A stretch of 56,882 bases of DNA from NCBI GenBank assembly GCA_024741835.1, contig JAENRP010000296.1, positions 1-56,882 on the forward strand. Direction: 5' to 3'. Below the pieces are notes generated by a model. That model was given only the letters and a program-made list of their open reading frames with translations, was not told the origin of the DNA and searched no databases. The DNA is from Diplocarpon mali. Its lineage: Eukaryota; Ascomycota; Leotiomycetes; Helotiales; Drepanopezizaceae. The position numbers were made by a program, and so were the translations under genes. Shown here piece after piece: positions 1-11,662 of the stretch; the first letter of the stretch is position 1, and each line of letters begins with the position of its first letter.

Positions 1-314
1 AACTTATATTATTTTATATTCTTTACTAATAGTAGTAAAGGCTACTACTTTTATTATTTAAGATATATATAAAGACCTAAGATAGATAGGTCTTATAATA
101 TATATTATATAATTAGCGCAGGCTAGTAAGAGGATAAAAGGGCCACCTTTTATATATAGAGACAGCGCGTATCGCTATAGTACTAAATATACCCTATACT
201 TAGGACTTATCCCTAACATCTTATTTAAGAGAGCCCGCTTATGGTGCTTCCTCCTCTTGTTTTTAGGTCTTCCCTTAGGCCTATTCTTGTGTTGTCTCCT
301 CCCCAAGTTTTATA
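1..314 (+). mobile_element. Z' : 3' end of a second Z-family Gypsy element
   Basis: This is the reverse complement of the left end of Z. Positions 68-314 match the Z LTR (8529-8773) and positions 1-67 match the sequence just inside it (8774-8840). Z' therefore runs on the + strand and continues left of the window, with its 3' LTR ending at 314. It interrupts X', whose sequence resumes at 315 and aligns with the X copy near 42090-42110. The other target-site copy is outside the window, so the duplication cannot be tested. Confidence 0.85.
68..314 (+). repeat. LTR of Z' (3' LTR)
   Basis: About 247 bp, with outer ends TATAAAGACC and AGTTTTATA. If RIP is undone at the ends these read TG...CA, as expected of an LTR. 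It aligns along its full length with 8529-8773 and 30066-30310, in the opposite orientation. Nearly all differences are C/T or G/A. Confidence 0.85.
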
Positions 315-942
315 ATAGGCTTACTAAGAACCTAGACTGCTAGAAGTTTAAAAGCTTTATTTGTTTATTAAACCTCTAAAGCTTTTAAACAATTATTTAG
401 CAACTCGCACTTGCTAGCAAGTAGTTACTTATTATTAAGAGACTTATAATTATAAGCTCTTACTCTCTTATAGTTATATTTATTTATTTTTCTCTTATAA
501 AGCGCATTGCAAAAGCTTCTCCTTTTTTAAAATATAGGATAGGTAATATTCCTAAGCTGCTATTATAAGGCGCAATCCTCTCTTAAATTCTCTTAGCCAA
601 GGCCAAGAGCTAGGACGCTATAGCTAAGAGCTCCGCACAGATCTCCTCTTAAGAGAGGCCTACTAGTACTCCCTCGGCCAAAGGCCTGCTGGCGAATATA
701 CTAGTAATAGCAAGGGCGAAGGCAGGAGGTGCGGCGGGGGCAATAGGGGCGAGGGCGGCAGGGGCAAGGATAGGCGCAGCGGCGACAGTGGCCGGGAAGA
801 CGAAGGGGGAGACTATAGCAGCGGCTGCAATAGCAGAGGCAAAGGGGACAGGAGCGGCGGCGGCGATAACAGAGGCGAATAGGTCCGAGCCGGAGGGGCC
901 GGGAGCGAACGGGAACAGGACGCCGGAAGCGGGGGAGGCAGC
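315..942 (+). mobile_element. X' left part: 3' region of a Copia element of family X
   Basis: It aligns in inverted orientation with X at about 42110-41500, covering the stretch downstream of RNase H including a GC-rich block. It is cut on the left by Z' and on the right by the G LTR. The same element resumes at 51082 after 50 kb of younger inserts and ends in its 3' LTR at 52202. The 5' part, with gag and pol, would lie left of Z'. Confidence 0.85.
653..942 (+). other. GC-rich Ala/Gly-rich block of X', open on both strands
   Basis: A sharply GC-rich island in AT-rich surroundings. In the element's own direction a frame is open from just after a TAA at 650-652 through the block, and it reads as Ala-, Gly- and Lys/Glu-rich low complexity. 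The opposite strand is also open (649-981) as an Ala/Pro-rich 110-residue frame, but its first codons come from the neighbouring G LTR, so that ORF is partly chimeric. The equivalent block in X is 41452-41790 and is open antisense too. I recognise no domain. It may be a low-complexity C-terminal or 3' region of family X. Dual openness may simply reflect few A/T-rich stop codons. Confidence 0.55.
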
Positions 943-1093
943 AGAAAATGTGGGAAGCAGGGGAGGTGGTTGGTTCTGCAAAGCAAGGTTGTATTTCTCA
1001 AGAGTAGTTATACTATAAAAAGTAATTATATATATAGTGGGTTTATGCCTAAGGCATCTGCTGACTACTCTACGCTAATAGTCCATATCTTTT
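943..1093 (-). repeat. G 3' LTR
   Basis: 151 bp, pairing with 50931-51081. The ends form an imperfect inverted repeat (AGAAAATGTGG / CCACATCTTTT). On the - strand it is preceded by a purine-rich stretch, AATAAAGGGAG, a plausible polypurine tract. Most differences from its partner are transitions. Confidence 0.85.
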
Positions 1094-4000
1094 ACTCCCT
1101 TTATTATCTGCGAAACCCTAGAGAGCAATAATAGAAGCCAATTAGTAAGTTATAGTTCTCCTCCTGATTTTTGATAGGTACTCTTGACCTACCCTTTGTC
1201 TTTATAAGAACTAGCTCTATAGCATATATTTTAATAAATAGGTATAGGCGCCTCTCTTCCTGTAATGATATGGCCTTCGCGTAGTCTAAAAGGCTTAAGG
1301 TCGTTCCTATGGAAGTTATACCTCTTAATAATAGTACCATTGATCTATTATAGTATGTAAGACTTCCCTATATCTCTTGAAAAGCTAATAATAATAAAAG
1401 GCCCTCTCTATAAAGCTCTTAGCTTCTTTCCTGATTCCTTATGATTATAGAGCATGATAAGGTCGCCTGGTAAGAACTGGTAGAATGATCTAACTCTTAG
1501 GTCGTATTATTGAGCTGTCTTATCTTTTGAAAAATCGGAGTCTTCTTAGGCTTATCTTTATAGCTATATTCTCCGGACTATGAAGTCAATAACGCAATTC
1601 CTATGCTCTTCCTTTATAGGGTATATAGAAGTGCCATTTGCTTTCAATAAAGCGATTATACTCTATCTTAGTGCAATTGGAAAGATAGCTTCGAAAGTGC
1701 CTATAGGTTTATAGCCAAATATGATCTCAAAGGGCGAGTAGTGCAGATAGGCGATATACCTTCTATTTGCATCGAAGATACTCTCCTTCAGATGATCTGG
1801 CTATATCTTAGGATTAATACACTTCTTTTTAAGAACTCGCTAGAGTATATCGTTGGCCTTCTTAATCATACTAGTAGCCATTTTCGCATAAGAGGGAGAG
1901 TTGGCCTATATAACGCCATATGATTTAGCGAACTTTTGAGTTATCTTAAAGAAATAAGATCCGAGGTCTATATATGCTCCAATTAGGATCCTATAGATTG
2001 AGAATATACTCTTTAAAAAGGATATAATAGTAGCAGAGTCTAGGGTTATAATAGCTTTAGCTTAAATGAATTGAGTAAAGTAATCTATAGCAACGAGAAT
2101 GTATTAGAGTTTGGTAGTCTTAAACTTAAGGAATAGACCTATAAAATCGAGACCAATGAGCTCTATTAGTGTACTGATAATAACTTAAGCTAGAGTTTGT
2201 GATTTAATAGCTGTTCTAAATCGAATATATATAAGGTACTTAAGTATATAGTCTACTATATCTTCTGCTAATCTTGGCTAGTAGTAGTCTTATAGCCTCT
2301 TGCAAGTGATATTCTTTAAGAAGTGGCCTAAGTTATCATATGCTTCAAATAGCACTTGTAAGACGTCAGCTTATATAATATAAAGCTTCTTAATATTGTA
2401 GAATCGGTAGTATAAGTCGCTGTTTTGCCTAGTTAAGTATTTAGACACTTTTCGAAGGAAGGCAGCGTTATATACCTTAGTGATATAGGTATTTAGGAAG
2501 CAACCTATTATAAGATACCTAGCTATATCTTTGTACTATAGTAAAGATTTATATCAAGGGTATAGAGGTATTAGACTATTATACGACTTATTCTTAGCTG
2601 TAATAGCGCTTCTTAAGTTTGCCTTGAGTATTCGCTTATCTATAGAGAAGTCTATATAAGCTCCTAGGCTGAGATTAGCTAGAGATGATTCTAAATTAAC
2701 TATTCTAAACAACTTTAATAACTTGTATTTGTAAAGAGGGTAGCCGATTGATTCGAGTAGCTGCTTATAGCCTTGCTTTCCATCCTTCTAAATCTATCTA
2801 GGCTCCCTATCTATATAATCCATTACTCCTAGCTTAGAAAGAGAGGGTACTCCTTAAGTATATATTATATTAGGGAAGATCGTCCTTAATAGAGCGTCCG
2901 CAATTATATTCCGAGGGCCAGGTATATACTTTATCTAGACGTTTAGATAACGAAGCTTAGCTGCCTATTTAAAGTAGATCCTATTAAGCGCAGATGACCT
3001 TAAGAAGAACGTTAGTAGCTTATGATTAGTAAAGATAGTAGATATATTAGTTCCTTAAAGCATATGCTTATATTATTATACAAACTCTGCAATTGCATAC
3101 AACTCCCTCTTATAGACTCTGTAGTTTCTTTAGGTAGGGCTGAATATAAAGGCGTTATATAGCAGAGGAACCTTAACTCCTCCCTTTGGCTTTCCAGGAA
3201 TCATTTGAATAATAATATACCTAGCGCTATATAGGCTGGCATTTGAGTATAATTGTATAAGCAAGTGAAAATCCTATCCTTAAAGCTTAATAGCTATCGC
3301 ACACTTCTCCTTTATAATTTGGAACGTAGCTTATTCTCTATCACCTTAATTGAACTCTATATTTCCTATAAGTGATATAAGGGGTCTTTTAATCTTAGTA
3401 AAGTTTTTTACCTATCGCTTAGTAAGTCCTATTGCTCTTAGGAAAGCTTGTATTAATAAGTTATTAGTAGGAATAGGCTAGTTGCGTATCTTCTCATACC
3501 TCTTAAGTTTAGTGATTAGTTTCCCTCTAGCTTTATAAGAGATACTAAGTACTAGAGCCTTTATAACAAATAGCTCTATCTTCTTAAATAATAGTTTGAG
3601 CTTTGCCTATTCAATCTTAGGAAGTAGCTCTTCTAATAGAACTTAATAGCCCTAGGCAAACTCTTAAAATCCACTAAAGATATTATCTATATAGAAAGCA
3701 GCATTAGGAAGCTTTATAGGTGATTTTGCAATAAGAGTAGATTCTATTCTATTAAAATCATTAGTACGGAAAATATAGCCAAGGATAATATATATCAGCT
3801 TAGTAAAGGAGAATATTAATATAATAGATCCCTGGGGTAGGCGTATAGGTTGCAATTGTCCAATTCCTGCAATTAAGAAGGCAAAGATATATCGATTGTT
3901 AGAATGTATAGAAATGGCCTAATATCTATATTTTAGATCGAGCTTATAGAAGAACTTATAGGAAGGATGACCTATATAGTTATAAACTGATGATATAAGC

Positions 4001-6484
4001 TCGATAAAGCACCTTAGTATCTCTTCTTTTACGTTTTAGTAATTGAATATAAGCCTAGGCTTATCCTATTCACCTAAAGGGTCAGATTTATCAACTAAGT
4101 TAGCTTGCGCGTTCCAATCTGATAGCTATTTATTTAATTCTATAGTCCGTTTGAATATATTAGACTTAATGCTATTATTGATAATACACCTTAGCCAGAA
4201 CTCCTTATTAGGAGGCTATCTTCTCTACTTCGGTCTATTCTAAAGGGTAATGTCTTACTTAAGTTGTACTTTATACTAGTATAAATTAGTAGGTAGGAGA
4301 TTCGAGAGACTTATAGAGTTAAGATCTTAGTAGGTGAATAGAAGTCTAGTGATAAGGTCTTATTATTCCGAATTAAGCTATATACTAAGGGTAATTCCTA
4401 ACCAGCTAAACCACTTATCGATTTCATCTTATAGAGCGTTAGTGAGTTGCCTTCTATATAGTCTCCTTATGGCTGGTATGCCGAAGGACTGTTTATAAGG
4501 TAGTCCTTAAGAAATCTAGGGGTTGGTATATCTTAAGGAGTAGCTTGCCTCTCCTTTATTTATAGGTAAGGCGTTAGCTATTATAGAAGTGAGTTCTAAA
4601 GTTAGGACATCTTAGGAAGTGCTTCGCAAGTATTTTAAGTCGTCCTTATTAATAGTAAAGGTATCTTCTATAAATTCTCCTATTAGAGACTATCTAAGGT
4701 TATAGTCTTCAATAGAAGGCTAGTAGAGATCTGGTTTATATAAAGCTTGCAGAGTAGAAATACCTAGTCCTATAAGAAGAGACTCGGCGTTATACTTCTG
4801 GCTTAAAGGTATAGGCTCTTCCTTGATTCTCAAAGCTGATTTTTCAACCTTAATTGTATTTAGATAGGTAGGGTAGGTAGGGTAGGTAGAGTAGTCGAAT
4901 ATACTAGGGGCAAAGTTATATAGTACGTCCTTAATTATCAATAGTAGATTTTCTAAAGAGAGAGGTTTATCATTTCTATCATCTGTATCTTCGCAAAAGG
5001 CGTAACCGCTTATAAACCTTTTAATGACTTATTTAAGTCGAGTCAGGAGATCTAGTTTTTTAAACCAGGAATGAATAATATATACTTTAGGGCCTCTTTA
5101 TTAGAGTCGGAGCTTGAGTCGATATTATCGTCAGAATCATTATCTGACTCATCCTTAAGGGAGGTCAGCGAGGGTTATATCTCCTTCTAAGCATCTTTCG
5201 GATATAATACTAGAGAGTAGTATTAACTATTAACGAACTCTGGTCCCTTGATCTATATAGTATTCTCTCCCCTTAAAGTGTCTCTAATCTTAATAATAGA
5301 ATCCCGAATATAGATATAGGCGTCTACTATATATAACTATATTATACTTAAAAGAAGATGGAAGTCCTTATTGCTATATATATTCCATAGGCGAATAAAA
5401 GCCTTTATAGGTCGCTATATTCCTATAATACTAATACTAAAGTTAGTATAGTGAGTAAGCTTAGTAGAGTTGCTATCAGCAACATTTATAGTAAGGCCTC
5501 TTAGGCCTTTATTCGAGAGGAGGTGCATTAGTAGGCCTAGGTACCTTACTAGTCCAATCGATATAATTACTATATTAGAGCTAGGGTCTGCTTATAATAT
5601 CCTAGCTAAAAGGGCAACCTACACAGTCTATTCTCCCTTCTTTATCGATACTATTACTAGGACTTAGAAAGCTTTTCCTACTATCTTAACCAATAGGGCA
5701 ACTATCTTTAGGCTTACTAAGGCAGTCGGAGATATAGCAAGCTTAGTACGATATAATTATTCCTATGCCATCCTCTTAGCTATCTTTTAAGCGGCCTTCT
5801 CTACTAGTATCTTCTTTATCTTCTTAAGGGTAAGACAAGTCGATAGTTCCTTAAATGCTAAGGTCACTTCTAGTAATAGTTGAAATAGCTAAAGTAAGGA
5901 GACTTTAGTCTTGAACTTCTTAGCTAGCTTTATAAAGTTAATAGGACTATCTCTAAGCCTGCTAATGATCTCGCGCGATTGCTTAGCCTTCCTTAGCTTC
6001 TTAGGCTTAATGAACTTAATAGTAGGTTCTTCTCCCTTATTCAGAATATCTTCCCTTTTAATACGCCTCTTCTTAAACGGGCCATTTTCAAATAAGAATA
6101 AATCTATAGTAAGCATAGGGAATTTTAAGAAGTCAATTGAAGTATTAAGGGTTAAAGGCAGATTTTTATATATTTTTAATACTAATTTATGCCCAATCTT
6201 ATAGAGTATGCTAGTATAGTATCTGCCTTAGGTATTGTATCCTACAAAGGGATTTGATGCTTATAATAAGAAGCTGGCACTTTTGAACTAGTCGAATAGG
6301 ATCTCAATTGCGGCATTTAAAGATAAAGGAGTTGATCTTCCACCCAATTGTATAGTAAAAGGGGTATATGACAGTGATTATATTCTACTTGTTAATAGAG
6401 CAAAGTCTTATGATAGTGTATAAGAGTATTGCTATTCACCTAAGCATTGAAGGTAATTATCTAGAGTTACTGATGCTATATATG
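1094..6484 (-). pseudogene. pol: G pol: protease-RT-RNase H-integrase, RIP-degraded
   Basis: Gypsy polyprotein on the - strand with many stops. The read-through frame shows RT start DKPRLIFNY near 4050-4080, then YKFFYKLDLK, the RLPQGS block, and an active-site remnant FYIDNI at about 3675-3701 (normally Y/F-I-D-D). RNase H lies near 3195-3250 (YSNASLYSARYIIIQ), with IPGPRNIIADAL near 2900. The integrase region is about 2350-1700, with core pieces LDFIGLF and YIDLGSYFF and a degraded ANSPSYA...ANDIL block near 1850-1910. The C-terminal stretch near 1230-1300 reads LKPFRLREGHI. The 6300-4300 part upstream (late gag and protease) is poorly recognisable. The RLPQG and F-I-D-D-I type resembles the RT of Z. 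Confidence 0.85.
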
Positions 6485-6656
6485 TGTCGTGCTGTATTTA
6501 GAGGTGGATTCTCAGTGGTGGCAGAAGCTTGTAAAATTCTACTTTAACTATATATCTGAGCTCCCTTTATAGAAGTGCTCCGTGGCCACTTTAGAGGTAT
6601 ATTACATAAGCCAGTCCTCAGATGCCTTAGTGCCTAAGGCTCCTTATAGCGCAACA
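6485..6656 (-). repeat. W 3' LTR
   Basis: 172 bp, TGTCGTGCTG...GCGCAACA on the + strand, so it has canonical TG...CA ends. It pairs with 49129-49300, which shows the first bases as TATTATACTA, consistent with RIP transitions. The - strand just inside reads AAGGGGTG, a likely polypurine tract. Confidence 0.92.
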
Positions 6657-8170
6657 CACCCCTTAGGTAAAAAGCAGCTCTTAGCTAAGCTTAGCTATAA
6701 CTAGCGCTAGATCTAGTATATAAGACTCCTTTATTATACTTCCTAGCTTTTAGAATAAAGAAAATTACTTGATAAAGCTATAATAAATAAAAGAGGAAGC
6801 GCGGTTTTAAGTGCTTCCTTTATAGAATAGAAGCTAAATCAGGTGATAAAGGAAAGTCAATAAAGGCAGCGCGCCTATAAAAGTACGCGTTTTTCCTTAT
6901 AAAGCTTTCCTTCCTTATACTTCTTTAAATAATCACTTTAAAATAGAGAATAGCAATAACAACTCTAAGGAGCGCCCTACTAGGGCTACTACTATACGCT
7001 TCCTAATTATGCTCCCTTACTCCTGCTAAAGACTTATAGCAAAGTCGTTATACTCGAATATAGCTTAAAGCTTCTTAGCGCAGCAGATAGCAAAAGGATA
7101 ATAATGCGCTTAAGAGGTTTAATATAGTAATACCCTTAAGAGGGAGCGCGCCTCCTCCCCTCTCTACTACCCCTTAGGCTATAGTTCTTAAAATACCGGC
7201 GGTCCCCTTTGCAGTTCCCTCCTCTTACTATAAGCCGGAGCAGGGGCTAATAAGGAATATACTATATAAGGGGTGCGTTTAGAGCTTCTTAGCTAGGAAG
7301 TCGGCTAGCGTATACTTTAATAGTATAGTAGGAGTATGCTGCTTTTATTATACAAAAGGAGGCCACGTATGCTAAGAGCTTTCTATTAGCGCCTTAGAGG
7401 CGTAGGAAGATTATATATTCTTATTAAAAGAGAATAATAGTAATGCCGTAGTATATTCTCAAGCTCCCTTTAAGTGGTTTGCTACTAATAAGCAGTTTAA
7501 GGCCTTACTACTACTAAGAGGAAGGTGAGAGAGGAGCTTTAGAAAGCGCATTGGAAAGAGATAAAGGAGGTAGTATCGTTAGAGGGTACGTTATTATAAG
7601 CTTTCTTATACTATAGCTAATAGCTTCTTAGAACTAGTGGCTTAAGAGCTCCTACTGCTGATTATAGCACCTCTTAGCCTTGCCGCCTGCCTCGCAGAGG
7701 CTTTTGAGGCTCCTGCCCTTGCGGCAGCTTAGGGCGTACCTATGGTTATTCCTGGCGTTACTCCTTAGGCGGCTCCTAGGGCTATACTACTAGAGGAGTC
7801 GGTTGCTTCTCGGCAGGGACGCGCCCTTATATTATTCGCAAAGCTATTAGAGGTTCTAATTATCTAAGGGAGTTGGTTTTAAGCCTCCTTATATATTAGT
7901 ATAAGGAAAATTGAACCCTATCTTACGCTTCCTTCTTATTTGCTATTATAAAGAAGATATAAAAAGGATTATAAAGCATTTAAAATGCTAGCTTCTCGAC
8001 TAGACCTCTTATATTTTAAAGGTTCAAAAGCTTAATAAAGCTTTCGAACTTTTGTTAAGGAAGGTTTTTAATAAGGCTATTAGCGTGCATATCCTTAGTA
8101 AAGAGATAGGCTACTTGAAAGCTCCCTTTTTAGTACTCTTATTATAGCTATATATTATATATATTAATAT
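6657..8170 (-). other. W 3' region between RNase H and LTR
   Basis: About 1.5 kb with no recognised domain. It includes a GC-richer Ala/Ser-rich stretch at about 7650-7820 whose frame follows on from RNase H with a few stops, and AT-rich sequence without persistent frames from 6700 to 7200. Position and composition parallel the GC-rich 3' region of X (40570-42170), which suggests a shared but fast-diverging tail in these Copia families. No function is assigned. Confidence 0.5.
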
Positions 8171-8523
8171 ATTAAAGCTTTATAGAAATCCTTTAAAAGT
8201 CTCTTATAATAAGCCGTATTATCTATTGATTATCGCAAAATATAGACTATAGAGCTTCTACCTTAAGCTCTATTTCCTTAAAGAACCTCTTTAAAGCTAT
8301 TATCTCCTTTGCTATATGCGCTACTCCTAGGAGCTCAGCCTCTATAGTAGAAGTAGTAACTATCGATTGCTTTAAGGCTTTCTAAATAATTGCTCCTTTA
8401 AATAGGAATATAATAAAACCGTAAAAGGAGCGCCTTATCTCTGGATCATCTATAAAGGAAGCATCTGATAATACTATTAGATTATTTAATCTACTAAATC
8501 GACTATAAGTGATTCCTAGGAAG
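8171..8523 (-). pseudogene. pol: W pol, C-terminal RNase H
   Basis: Copia-type RNase H on the - strand. The frame shows RFLGITYS, then SDASFIDDPEIRRS (the usual D-A-S-F-A-D-D box), a degraded G-F-x-x-x-L-F-K-G-A-I segment, then TTSTIEAELL (the T-x-x-S-x-x-EAE box). It is directly homologous to X at 42370-42600. The upstream half of the domain lies beyond Z at 30311-30461 and 36684 onwards. The stretch 8524-8633 belongs to the target site and the Z LTR, so an open frame extending into it is chimeric. Confidence 0.9.
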
Positions 8524-8528
8524 CGTAT

Positions 8529-8773
8529 TATAAAACTGAGGGGGGACAACACAAGAATAGGCCTAAGGGAAGACCTAAAATAAGAGGAGGAAGCACCACA
8601 AGCGGGCTCTCCTAGATAAGATATTAGGAACAAGTCCTAAGTATGAGGTATATTTAGTACTTATAGCGATGCGCGCTGTCTCTATATACAGAAGATGGCC
8701 CTTTTATCCTCCCGCCGTCCTGCGCCAATTATATAATATATATTATAAGACCTATTTATCTTAAGTCTTTATA
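8529..8773 (-). repeat. Z 3' LTR
   Basis: 245 bp, TATAAAACTGAGG...GTCTTTATA on the + strand. Undoing RIP at the ends gives TG...CA. It pairs with 30066-30310 (also 245 bp) and with the Z' LTR 68-314. It lies inside the W RNase H coding region. Confidence 0.9.
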
Positions 8774-8953
8774 TATATCCTAAATAACAAAAGTAGTAGC
8801 CCTTACTACTATTAGTAAAGAATATAAAACAATATAAGTTAAGGCAATAGTATATCAATTACTAGCAAACCCTAAGTGTGAGAAAACTGATATATCAAAA
8901 GGCCTAAACTAGGGCTATATTATTATTAAAGGTAAAAAGAAAAAAAGAAGAGG

Positions 8954-8974
8954 TTTTTTTTTTTTTTTTTTTTT
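8954..8974 (-). repeat. 21-base T run (A run on the element strand)
   Basis: An uninterrupted run of 21 T, next to a purine-rich stretch on its left, about 180 bp inside the Z 3' LTR. On the Z coding strand it is a poly-A between the last reading frame and the 3' LTR. It is internal to an LTR element and so is not a LINE or SINE tail. Confidence 0.9.
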
Positions 8975-8985
8975 ATACGCTTTTC

Positions 8986-9008
8986 ACCTATAGGCCAGGC
9001 CTAGGAGT
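8986..9008 (-). repeat. Palindromic module Z-14
   Basis: Last copy in Z, outside the presumed end of the final reading frame. It reads TPRPGL*V on the - strand, in the usual register with Q turned to stop. Confidence 0.75.
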
Positions 9009-9401
9009 TAGAAAACGAAACTAGCAAAATAGACAAATAAGCTATAGAGTCGTAAAAACAATCAAAAATAGTACTAACCTAGATATCAATTTTCCTTAGT
9101 CCTCTTTAGGGGATAGGGAGAACTATTACTAGACAATACTCTCTTTGCCAAACGACCACTTCTTCTTATAGCATCGCTATTAGTATCCGATGAGGTAGGT
9201 CTTAGTATAGCAGGAGCTTCTATACTCCTTGCGGATGCTAGTATAGTATAACAGCTTCTGCCGATAAGGAAAGAGACTTATATAGTAGCATTATTATTAT
9301 TATTATCGTTATCATCCTTAGGGGAATTGTTAGTAATAGAGGAAAGGGAGGCAGGAGATTCTACAAATACCACTTCCTTAACCTTGCCCTTTAATAGATT
9401 A

Positions 9402-9424
9402 AGTTGCAAGCCGGACCTAGGAGT
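9402..9424 (-). repeat. Palindromic module Z-13
   Basis: Inside ORF b, read as ITPRSGLQLN in the ORF frame, which is open around it. Confidence 0.75.
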
Positions 9425-10222
9425 TATATTAGGTATCTTTACATAAGGCTTCTTAGTGCTATACTTCTTAAGGAGTATTATCTTATTAATTATATTATTA
9501 GCTTCGATATTATCATCTATATCTTTAGTCTTTATCCAAGACTTATCGCTATACAACTATAGCTCCAGTTATTAAACCAGCTTTTAAGTATTAGTAAAAT
9601 CTTTAAAAAGTTCTTATTTATACTTCTTTAGATATACTATTACCTAAGACACGTCTTTTGCGAACAAATCCTTTATAATCATTACTACTAATAGATCACT
9701 CTATAATCGTCTTCTTATAAAAGCATCTAATAGTAGACTACCTTTTATTATACTAAGCGTTATACGAAACTTAGCTAAGGATTCTTTAATAATACTCTAT
9801 CTTACTATACTTAGTTTCTTTATATAGATAGAATCAATAATAAATTCTTTTAAGTCAGCGCTATTCTCAAGTGATTTATTACTAACAACTTCTATATAGT
9901 TATTGCTAATAGTAAGAAAACCACCTTTTCCAAGTTCTCTATCAGAATCTAGGTTAACAAAGGTGCCTTATCTTATAAATACTAAGAATAGAGTAGTCTT
10001 ATTGGAAATATACTCCTTTAAAATTATTCTATCCTTAATATTTAATTCTTTCTATTAAGCTGCGCTTTATACCAGATTTAATAAGATCTACTAAGAGTTC
10101 TTAAGGCAATAAGGTATAAGTATAGATGACTTATAAGACTTTTCTTATATAGTAAATTCTTTAATCGATTGTTTAGCTGCTAGAATCATATAGTAGTCAA
10201 TAGTTCTATTATTAAGTAGATT

Positions 10223-10246
10223 AACCCGCGAGCTAGGCCTAGGAGT
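10223..10246 (-). repeat. Palindromic module Z-12
   Basis: Inside ORF b, read as LTPRPSSRVN in an open 75-codon stretch (10145-10372). Confidence 0.75.
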
Positions 10247-11453
10247 TAATCTTATAAATCTTATATTAGCGTCAATCTTAGTAGAAATAATTCGCAAATA
10301 GTAGTTAATACTTACAAACTGTGCAAGCTTAGGATACGCTACTAGCTTATATAAAGAATTATAATAAGTCAATAAAGCATTAAGATATAGACTATAGTAT
10401 ATCCTTAAGGTCTACTATATCAAGCTATAAGTTATATTATAGAGGAAGGCGGAAGGGGGGCTTAGCTTCTTATCTAAGGTCCAGAAATGGTATTAGTACA
10501 TTTCTAGCTCCTCTTATGCTAATGTTAAAAATGAATTCTTTCTATGATTACTATAACTATATATGCGTATAGCACTTAAGAAAGCGCAGCTAAACAATTT
10601 AGGCATATTTAAAAAACCTTTGCTGCAAAGTAATATTAGGTTATTATTAGTTAGTATAGCACTATATTAGGCAGGAGTCTAGGCGATATTATAGAATAAT
10701 TTTAAAGCTTTAAGCTTTACTTTAAACTTAGCGAAACCTAATAATATATCTTTCTTAACCTAGCTTGCTATTCTATTACTAGTAGCCATAATTGCATAAT
10801 TCCCTAAGTATAGTAAAAACAACTTTAGGTTAGGTATAGTATAAAATTTATATATATTAAAGGAAACTTGCTCATTAGTCAAAGATACTATTATTAGCTT
10901 ATAATATTATATATATTATTATTTATATAAAGTATAAAATTTTTCGAAACTAAAGTCCTTAAATATCCCTATTACAAATTTGCTTAATTATATCTTTATC
11001 TTTAGTATTATTGCAATCTTGAATCTATCACTATATTAAAGTATTATCTTAATATTAAAGGGAACTTCATAGCACTCTATAAATATAATTATTATACTAC
11101 TTTCTAGCTTTTCTTTAAGGATATAGTAGTCGCCCTTTAATTTCTTATACTTAATAAAGAAATGCATAATATTATCTATAGAAAATTCGTCTTATTATAG
11201 CTTTATAATTTATTTAATAGCTCTTGCTATCGCTTCTTATACTAGCAAAACTTCTCCTTAACCTTCCTTTTTCAAACGCTTTATTATTAACTTATAGAAT
11301 TTCAAAACAAATTTTTACAGGTCTTTGGAAAAGGTTTGTATAATATCGGCTGTATCCTTCTTAGTATTATTAAAAATTTCCATTATATTAGTGATAGGGT
11401 TATTCTCTTTATCTGTTAGATCATCTTTAGAGTTTATATTATTATATATTCTA

Positions 11454-11476
11454 ACCTATAGGCTAGGCTTACGAGT
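11454..11476 (-). repeat. Palindromic module Z-11
   Basis: Inside ORF b, read as LTRKPSL*VR, with one RIP stop at the Gln position. Confidence 0.7.
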
Positions 11477-11639
11477 TAACTTCTTTGCTATTAGTATTTT
11501 AAATATTTGGGATATCTTTAAGGATAGTAAATCAAACTCGTCTAAGTCTGATAATTAATAATTGCAATAGTTAGCTATTTGAGTTCTAGGTATTATAAGC
11601 ACCTCCGGCTTAAGGACATCCTCCTTATATAGTACTTCC

Positions 11640-11662
11640 ACCTGTAGGCCAGGCCTACAAGT
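11640..11662 (-). repeat. Palindromic module Z-10
   Basis: Inside ORF b, read as LTCRPGLQVE. The + strand ACCTGTAGGCC-A-GGCCTACAAGT is close to a perfect inverted repeat. Confidence 0.8.

Noticed and set aside
68..314. Three dispersed 245-bp repeats taken as a small non-autonomous transposon
   Set aside because: Two copies flank a single Gypsy element in direct orientation with a target duplication, so they are LTRs of Z; the third belongs to Z'.
788..1018. GC-rich + strand open frame as a host gene
   Set aside because: It is the sense frame of the X' 3' region, runs into the G LTR, and has a homologue inside X.
6485..6656. Sequence shared with 49129-49300, first read as an internal duplication of G
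   Set aside because: Equal 172-bp lengths, TG...CA ends and the flanking ATATG duplication show that these are the LTRs of W.
8954..8974. Poly-T tract as the tail of a LINE or SINE
   Set aside because: It lies between the Z LTR and Z coding sequence with no target duplication of its own.
11325..11558. Several 60-100 codon + strand frames in Z and G (also 5911-6204, 14527-14757, 19012-19206)
   Set aside because: They lie opposite longer degraded - strand frames with recognisable or paralogous content and show no domain.
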